This document shows positions 58,666 to 64,000 of a stretch of DNA of 64,000 nt, piece by piece. The notes beneath the pieces were generated by a model. The model worked only from the letters and a program-made list of their open reading frames with translations. It was not told the DNA's origin and searched no databases. Each line of letters begins with the position of its first letter. The stretch's first letter is position 1. Made by a program: the position numbers and the translations under genes. Origin of the DNA: Allopusillimonas soli. Its GTDB lineage: Bacteria > Pseudomonadota > Gammaproteobacteria > Burkholderiales > Burkholderiaceae_B. Where the stretch lies: contig NZ_SDQC01000001.1 in NCBI RefSeq assembly GCF_004153445.1, forward strand, positions 62,001 to 126,000. Reading direction: 5' to 3'.

Positions 58666-60213
58666 TTATGACCGGTTTTTCGGAAGGTGTTTGGCTACCC
58701 GTTGTCGGGGCTCCTGCGGAAGGATGGCTTCCTGGGTGCTTGACCCGCAGCGAACCAGCAGATAGCGGCGGTTCTCATACAGCACATTCAGTTGGTGCCC
58801 AAGTGCAGCCTGCGCCCTCCCCGCTTCATCCTTGGGAATGGCCACGAAGGCCAAGCCTTCTGATTCCTCACCCGCGGCAAGCGCAGACAAGCCTACTGCC
58901 TCCGCCGTGCCCTTCGAATAGAATTGTGCCGAAAAAGGGGGCCCGCCCAAGTAGCGCAGCGGAATGTGACCGTTGCCTCGCTGCAATGCATAGCGCACCA
59001 GGCCGCGTTCCGATTTAAGCGTGTCGGGACGATGCCAAGCGATACCCGTCCACATCAGCACAGCAACAGGTACGAGGACGAACAGCGGCAGAAGATGACG
59101 ACGGGTAATGCAGCCTTGCACCAGCAAACGTTCAATCGGCAATGCCACCAGCACGCTGAGCGGCGCAATGGCGGGCAGTATGTATGTCCAGAGAATATTG
59201 GCGGAGAATGTAAAGAACAACGGCGTAAACGCAGCCCAAGCCAGCCAGTAAGGGAAAAGCGCATCGTGGCGCAACGGGCGCAAAACGCCTCGCACCCGCG
59301 CGCTGCGCCAGGAAGCCGCGAGCATTGCGAGTAGTGCAAGCCCCCACGGAAACGTGGCCTGCAGCCAATACAGCCAGATGGTGCCGTACGCTTCCCGATG
59401 CGCCGTGCCATAGAGATCGCCGTGCCAGCCAGCATCCAGGAAGCGCCGGATGTGTTCGCCAACGATGAAGTAGTCCAGAAAGCCAGGGGTCTTGAATTCG
59501 GCCAGTATGTACCATGGCGCGCTGATCAGCGCGGCAAGCAGCAACCCTTTTGCCCAGGCCATGCGGGGTTGCGGACGATTTGCGTATTGTTCCATCGCAC
59601 ACCAGCATGCTGAAGGCACGAGAATAATTGCCGCCGCCAGCGGTCCTTTGGCCAGCAAGCCGATGGCAACACCGACAAAGAAGCCGATCCGGCAAAACAG
59701 CAGCAGCCGTGACGAAAAGGCTTGCGTAGCGCATTGACGCCGGTGTTCGCTCGCGAGCACCGCAAATGTGACAAACGACAAGTTAGTGCCCAGCGCAAGA
59801 AAAGGATCGGTCAATACCGCGCCCGATGCGACGTATACGAGTGTGCTGGTCGCATAGATCAGGGCTGAAAGGATGGCGACGCGCCTTCCGCGCAGGATGC
59901 GCAGCCCGCGATACAGGATGAATACCGAGAGCAGCAGGCAAAGCCAGGATGGCAGCCGCGCGGCGAATTCGTTGACGCCCAGGTATCGCATGGAGAGGGC
60001 TTCGGCCCAGAAGGAAAGCGGCGGCTTACCCCAGAAGGGCACGCCGGGCCTGAACCATGGGGTAATCCAGTCCCCGGTCTGAGCCATGAGGCGGGCTATC
60101 TCCGCATATCTGGGTTCGCTTGTATCCGAAAACGGCACAAGCCACATCGATGCCAGCGGCAGCAAAAGGACCACGACGAGCAGGCGGCGGTACCAATCAA
60201 TAGTTCGCGGCAT
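58666..60213 (-). CDS. arnT: ArnT/LgmB-like lipid A glycosyltransferase
   Basis: A 515-residue GT-C glycosyltransferase with about twelve membrane segments. The N-terminal SDTSEPRYAEIARLMAQTGDWITPWF (catalytic acidic loop) and the PFWGKPPLSFWAEALSMRYLG stretch are ArnT signatures. It moves a sugar from undecaprenyl phosphate to lipid A phosphates in the periplasm; in Bordetella the orthologue LgmB adds glucosamine and raises peptide resistance. The start overlaps the upstream glycosyltransferase stop by 17 bp. Its last segment after CGSSTQEA (ILPQEPRQRVAKHLPKNRS) differs from the duplicated 3' copy at 57478, so the C-terminus may have been rebuilt by that rearrangement. Confidence 0.9.
   Translation of the reverse strand: MPRTIDWYRRLLVVVLLLPLASMWLVPFSDTSEPRYAEIARLMAQTGDWITPWFRPGVPFWGKPPLSFWAEALSMRYLGVNEFAARLPSWLCLLLSVFILYRGLRILRGRRVAILSALIYATSTLVYVASGAVLTDPFLALGTNLSFVTFAVLASEHRRQCATQAFSSRLLLFCRIGFFVGVAIGLLAKGPLAAAIILVPSACWCAMEQYANRPQPRMAWAKGLLLAALISAPWYILAEFKTPGFLDYFIVGEHIRRFLDAGWHGDLYGTAHREAYGTIWLYWLQATFPWGLALLAMLAASWRSARVRGVLRPLRHDALFPYWLAWAAFTPLFFTFSANILWTYILPAIAPLSVLVALPIERLLVQGCITRRHLLPLFVLVPVAVLMWTGIAWHRPDTLKSERGLVRYALQRGNGHIPLRYLGGPPFSAQFYSKGTAEAVGLSALAAGEESEGLAFVAIPKDEAGRAQAALGHQLNVLYENRRYLLVRCGSSTQEAILPQEPRQRVAKHLPKNRS
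58730..58892 (-). repeat. arnT 3' direct repeat (copy 2, inside the intact gene)
   Basis: Matches 57478-57640 over 163 bases without gaps, about 93% by eye. The two copies are 1252 bp apart in the same orientation and the yhaV-prlF pair lies between them. Confidence 0.85.
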
Positions 60214-61243
60214 ATGGCTCTTTGGTGGTGATGGGCTGGCCTGCCCATGCGGTGGCTTGCCGCGGCTGGCCCCGCCGCACCACGTTTCGTATCAGGAAGA
60301 CCGGACGCCGCTTGGCTTCGAAGTATGTCTTGCCGATATACTCCCCCAGCACTCCTATGGCCAAGAGCTGCGCGCCGCCCAGGACTGCAATCAGGGATAT
60401 CATCGACGGATATCCCTGAACCGGGTCGCCCAGTACAAGCGTCTTGACAACAATCCAGAGTGTGAAAAGCACCCCGCCTAATGCAATCAATAGTCCGGAA
60501 ATGGTCGCCAGACGCAATGGCGCAATCGAAAACGAGGTAATGCCTTCGAACGCCAGCCCTATCAGGCTGAGGTAATCCCATTTGCTGGCACCCGCAGCGC
60601 GCGCCGGGCGGTCGTACTCGATCTCGACTGTGGGAAAGCCAATCCAGGCAAACAGCCCCTTCATATAACGCTTGCGCTCGACAACCAGATCCAGCGCATT
60701 GACAGCAGCGCGGCTAAGCAGTCTGAAATCGCCGGTATCAGCCGGAATGTCGACTTCGCTCACCGCATTCAGAACGCGATAGAAACAATAGGCACTGGCC
60801 CGTTTCAGGAAAGATTCACCCTCGCGCGAGCGACGCCGCATATTGACCACGTCAGCGCCATTGCGCCAGGCCAGCAACATTTGCGGAATCAGTTCGGGCG
60901 GGTCCTGCAGGTCGGCATCCATCACGATGACCGCCTGCCCCGCTGATTGTTGCAGGCCAGCCGTCAGCGCCGCCTCCTTGCCAAAGTTGCGGCTGAGAAA
61001 AACCGCCGTGACTGCCTGATCGCTGGCGGCCAGCGTATCGAGCATATCGGAGGTTGCGTCCTGGCTTCCGTCATCGACCAGCACCAGCTCATACGTAATG
61101 CCCTGCGATCTCAAAACACGGGTCAGGCGTTCATGAAGCATCGGCAGCACTTCGTGCTCGTTGTACAACGGGACGACAACCGACAGTTCAGGGTCCACGC
61201 TTCTGCCAGCTCCAGAATGCCATAAGTCAGTGAGTGCGTTCAT
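60197..61243 (-). CDS. GT2 undecaprenyl-phosphate glycosyltransferase
   Basis: A 348-residue membrane-anchored family 2 glycosyltransferase of the ArnC/GtrB type: nucleotide-binding LSVVVPLYNEHEVLPMLHERL, VLVDDGSQDATSDML, the DxD-containing VIVMDADLQDPPELIPQML, and two C-terminal membrane segments (GLLIALGGVLFTLWIVVKTLVLG and LIAVLGGAQLLAIGVLGEYIG). It would charge undecaprenyl phosphate with a sugar for ArnT. It resembles LgmA of Bordetella. The ATG at 61243 is chosen (MNALTDLW); the longer frame runs into the GtrA gene. It overlaps both neighbours by 17 bp. Confidence 0.9.
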   Translation of the reverse strand: MNALTDLWHSGAGRSVDPELSVVVPLYNEHEVLPMLHERLTRVLRSQGITYELVLVDDGSQDATSDMLDTLAASDQAVTAVFLSRNFGKEAALTAGLQQSAGQAVIVMDADLQDPPELIPQMLLAWRNGADVVNMRRRSREGESFLKRASAYCFYRVLNAVSEVDIPADTGDFRLLSRAAVNALDLVVERKRYMKGLFAWIGFPTVEIEYDRPARAAGASKWDYLSLIGLAFEGITSFSIAPLRLATISGLLIALGGVLFTLWIVVKTLVLGDPVQGYPSMISLIAVLGGAQLLAIGVLGEYIGKTYFEAKRRPVFLIRNVVRRGQPRQATAWAGQPITTKEPYAANY

Positions 61244-61682
61244 GAAAGACGAGCCTTTGATAGAAAGCGTAATTAAGAAGCGCCACGCAGGCCGTGGCGC
61301 AGAATTGCCCGAGCGCACAGCCAAATCCGGCGAAAGCCACAAGTATTCTGACAATGGCTGCATTAGTGCTCCAGCCTATGAGCACCACAAATATGTAGGC
61401 GAGCCATCTGGGCTGCGGCGCGTTGAATGTCCACCGCGACTGAAGCAGGTAATTCAGCGCGGATCCGGCGACCGCACCCGTGGTGGAGGCAGGGACGACA
61501 CCCCAATTCATGGCAATGAGCACCGCCATCACCGCCCAATGCAGCAGGGTTGCGGCCCCCGCGCTGGCCCCGAACCGAGCCAGCCGTGCCGCAGCCAGGG
61601 TGCGGCGATGCGCGCGGAGGCCGCCCTCAGAAGCCACGGCTCCGGCGCACAGCACGCCGCGTAAACGAAAAAATACAGACAT
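61227..61682 (-). CDS. GtrA-like membrane protein
   Basis: A 151-residue protein with four predicted membrane helices (FGASAGAATLLHWAVMAVLIAM, VPASTTGAVAGSALNYLLQ, WLAYIFVVLIGWSTNAAIVRILVAF, GQFCATACVALLNYAFYQRLVF) and the GtrA-family NYLLQSRWTF phrase. GtrA proteins are thought to flip lipid-linked sugars across the inner membrane, so it completes a transferase-flippase-ArnT set. It may correspond to LgmD. The first 35 residues are basic and may be shorter if a later start is used. Confidence 0.82.
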   Translation of the reverse strand: MSVFFRLRGVLCAGAVASEGGLRAHRRTLAAARLARFGASAGAATLLHWAVMAVLIAMNWGVVPASTTGAVAGSALNYLLQSRWTFNAPQPRWLAYIFVVLIGWSTNAAIVRILVAFAGFGCALGQFCATACVALLNYAFYQRLVFHERTH

Positions 61683-61968
61683 TACAGACCTTAGGCACTT
61701 CGACTGCGCAAAGGATAGCCATCAGGTCATCAAGAATTTATCAATCTGTTCTCAATAAACTATCGAAACCGGCATCACGGCCGAAGCAGTCATGAAGACC
61801 GCCGTCGGCCAACCACGGCACATCGTCCAGACGCGCCCACCCTTCAGCACCGCATGCGGGGCCGGGTTTGATAATTCCTTGATTTTTTCTTAATGATTTA
61901 TTGATGCCCGGTTGGCTAGGCTTTGCGCTTCGTATATGCAATCGCAGCGCCCTGCCTGCCAATAGGCC

Positions 61969-63963
61969 ATGCAAAATCCGATCTCTCAGCAAGTTCCCGG
62001 CACATTTCTTCCTGGCGAGGACGCCAGCAGGCGGCGACGCGCCCACCTGATTATGCCGCGTTTCGAAGTGCTGGCGTACTTTCTGTCCGTCTTCCTCATT
62101 GTCAACACATTGACGCGTGCGGTCCTGCTTGTCTATGAAGGCGACATGAGCAACCTTGCCCTTGCTCATCTGCTCGAGATATTCGGCGCCGGCCTGATCT
62201 ACGACTTGGCTGCCGCGGCGTGGTTTCTGATACCACTGGCCCTGCTCGCCGCAATCATCCCCGATACGCGCGTTGGACGCCGTGTGCATGCCGTGGCAGC
62301 CAGCCTCGGATGCTTGGCACTGCTGGCGGCCATTCTCTTTACGGCGGTGGCTGAGTTTCTATTCTGGAATGAGTTTTCCTCGCGCTTCAACTTCATTGCC
62401 GTGGACTACCTGGTATACACGCGCGAGGTTCTCGGCAATATCGAGGAGTCCTACCATGTCAATCTCATCCTGTCCTGCATCGCCATTGCCACTGTCCTGA
62501 TTGCCTGGCCGCTGCGCCGGCGCTTCTGGTCGACGGCCTCGGCCGCCGCAGGCAACTGGAAACAGCGCACGGGCATGTTTCTGGCGATCCTGCTGCTGCC
62601 CGCCGCCAGTTACTTCCTGGTCAACGACACCTTCAAGACGCATCAGGCGTCTGCCTCGGCAAGCCAACTTGCCGGAAATGGCGACTACGAACTGTTTCGC
62701 GCATTTCGGGACAATAAGCTGGACTATCGCCGCTTCTACAAGGTCCTGCCGGAAGCCCAGGCCAAGCAAATCATGCGTACAGCGTTCACAAAAGGAGCCG
62801 CTTCCGCACATTTCCTGCCGGATGCCAGGAATCCGCTTGCACGCAGCATCATTGCCGCAGGCCCAGAACGTCGGCTGAATGTGGTGCTGGTATCCATGGA
62901 AAGCATGGGCGCCGATTACCTGGCGTCGTTCGGCGGCCAAGAAGGCCTTACGCCCAATCTTGACCGCCTGGCGCGGGAAGGCATGATGTTCACGCAAACC
63001 TATGCAACAGGCCTGCGGACGGTGCGCGGCCTGGAGGCGCTGACACTGTCCATGCCGCCAACACCCGGTCATGCCGTTGTCATGCGCAAGAACAACAAAG
63101 GATTTCAGACTTTGGGGCAGGTATTTCGAGAGCATGGCTATGACTCTCTCTATCTTTATGGCGGCTACAGCTACTTCGACAACATGAAGGACTTTTTCGG
63201 CGGCAATGGCTATGCTGTCATAGACAGAATGGATATGCCAGACGATCAGATATCCCATGAAACCATTTGGGGCGTGGCCGATGAGGACCTATTCCGAAAA
63301 ACGCTTCAAGTGCTCGATGCGCGTACGGCCGATGGCAGGAAGGTATTTGCCCATGTCATGACGACTTCGAATCATCGCCCATATACTTATCCAGAGGGGC
63401 GCATAGATATTCCGTCGGGTAGCGGGCGCGCGGGCGCGGTAAAGTATGCCGACTGGGCCATTGGCCAATTTGTCGAGCAGGCCGCCAGACACGCCTGGTT
63501 CAAGGACACGATATTCGTGTTCGTGGCTGACCACACATCGCACGGACGCGGGCGCACGGATTTGCCGCCCGAGGCCTTTCATATTCCGTTGATCATCTGG
63601 TCTCCTGCAAACATTCACCCCCAGCGCATAGATACGCTTGCATCCCAGATCGATGTCGGCCCGACACTGCTCTCGCTGCTGCATTTTTCCTACACTTCGC
63701 AGTTCTTCGGCCAAGACATACTCGCGCAAGGACGCAACAACCCGCGGGCACTCATGGCCAACTACCAGACCGTGGGGCTGCTCGAAAGCGGCATGGTCGT
63801 GGAGCTGTCGCCGCGGCGGCAGGTGCGTGTGCTGGACGCCATCAACGGCAAGCCCCGCATGCAGGATCCCCAGGCTGGGCGCCTGGTCGACGAAGCCATT
63901 GGCTATTACCAAGTTGCATCGGGTATTCTGCGCAATGGCGGGCTGCTCGGAACAGACAATTAG
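61969..63963 (+). CDS. LtaS-family membrane sulfatase, possible phosphoglycerol/phosphoethanolamine transferase
   Basis: A 664-residue protein with five N-terminal membrane segments (to about residue 205), then a periplasmic alkaline-phosphatase-like catalytic domain: VVLVSMESMGADYLASFGG (metal Glu), a nucleophile-type Thr in ATGLRTVRGLEAL, HVMTTSNHRPY and FVADHTSHGRG (metal ligands). The family transfers phosphoglycerol or phosphoethanolamine onto envelope polymers. It is divergent from the lipid A genes and may decorate lipopolysaccharide or an osmoregulated glucan. The stop codon at 63963 is inside the window. Substrate is not determined. Confidence 0.88.
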   Translation: MQNPISQQVPGTFLPGEDASRRRRAHLIMPRFEVLAYFLSVFLIVNTLTRAVLLVYEGDMSNLALAHLLEIFGAGLIYDLAAAAWFLIPLALLAAIIPDTRVGRRVHAVAASLGCLALLAAILFTAVAEFLFWNEFSSRFNFIAVDYLVYTREVLGNIEESYHVNLILSCIAIATVLIAWPLRRRFWSTASAAAGNWKQRTGMFLAILLLPAASYFLVNDTFKTHQASASASQLAGNGDYELFRAFRDNKLDYRRFYKVLPEAQAKQIMRTAFTKGAASAHFLPDARNPLARSIIAAGPERRLNVVLVSMESMGADYLASFGGQEGLTPNLDRLAREGMMFTQTYATGLRTVRGLEALTLSMPPTPGHAVVMRKNNKGFQTLGQVFREHGYDSLYLYGGYSYFDNMKDFFGGNGYAVIDRMDMPDDQISHETIWGVADEDLFRKTLQVLDARTADGRKVFAHVMTTSNHRPYTYPEGRIDIPSGSGRAGAVKYADWAIGQFVEQAARHAWFKDTIFVFVADHTSHGRGRTDLPPEAFHIPLIIWSPANIHPQRIDTLASQIDVGPTLLSLLHFSYTSQFFGQDILAQGRNNPRALMANYQTVGLLESGMVVELSPRRQVRVLDAINGKPRMQDPQAGRLVDEAIGYYQVASGILRNGGLLGTDN

Positions 63964-64000
63964 GCGGCGTACGACAAGGCACGCGTGCCGGCATGGCTGC

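Overview
The window looks like the chromosome of a Gram-negative betaproteobacterium of the Bordetella/Achromobacter group (Alcaligenaceae). Three things suggest this: the block gyrA-serC-pheA-hisC-tyrA-aroA-cmk-rpsA in that order, a short OmpA-domain protein divergent from gyrA, and a tmRNA whose encoded tag reads ANDERFALAA, which I recall as the Bordetella tag. The species cannot be named from the sequence alone.

Layout. 1-10.5 kb (minus strand): a tightly packed block from gyrA down to rpsA carrying aromatic amino acid and serine synthesis genes; aroA and cmk form one continuous reading frame. 10.9-14.7 kb (plus): ompA, ubiG, a gph/mupP-type phosphatase and a sodium:alanine-type symporter. 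14.7-24.7 kb: a phosphonate locus, with phnY-phnA and a GntR regulator on the minus strand and, divergently, an iron alcohol dehydrogenase, phnD-phnC-phnE-phnE and a Na/Pi-cotransporter-like protein. Together these could import a C2 phosphonate, oxidise it to phosphonoacetate, hydrolyse that to acetate and phosphate, and perhaps export surplus phosphate. 24.7-30.8 kb (minus): an ECF sigma factor, a TonB-dependent receptor, a hemophilin-like secreted protein and a Slam-type outer-membrane secretion barrel, which together look like a heme-capture system. 30.8-39.5 kb: rlmD, a Bug-type binding protein, and an acyl-CoA ligase / acyl-CoA dehydrogenase / CoA-transferase group with a LysR regulator, then an MFS transporter.

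39.8-43.3 kb: a Cys-cluster protein, tRNA-Ala(CGC), argG, argF and a DUF3579 protein. 43.3-50.5 kb: a giant glycine-rich repetitive autotransporter. 50.6-52.4 kb: a LysR regulator divergent from a DJ-1/PfpI protein. 52.4-58.7 kb: tmRNA followed by an accessory region with a Fic protein, an unrecognised lower-GC gene, hipBA behind three evenly spaced palindromes, a ParE-like remnant, a broken copy of the arnT 3' end, and a yhaV-prlF toxin-antitoxin pair lying between 163-bp direct repeats. 58.7-64 kb: arnT, a GtrB/ArnC-type glycosyltransferase and a GtrA-like protein (probable lipid A sugar modification, like the Bordetella lgm locus), then a divergent LtaS-family sulfatase.

The most interesting parts are the hemophilin/Slam/ECF locus, the phosphonoacetate pathway with its alcohol dehydrogenase and possible phosphate exporter, the autotransporter repeats, and the toxin-antitoxin region next to arnT. 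No integrase, insertion sequence or CRISPR array was seen.
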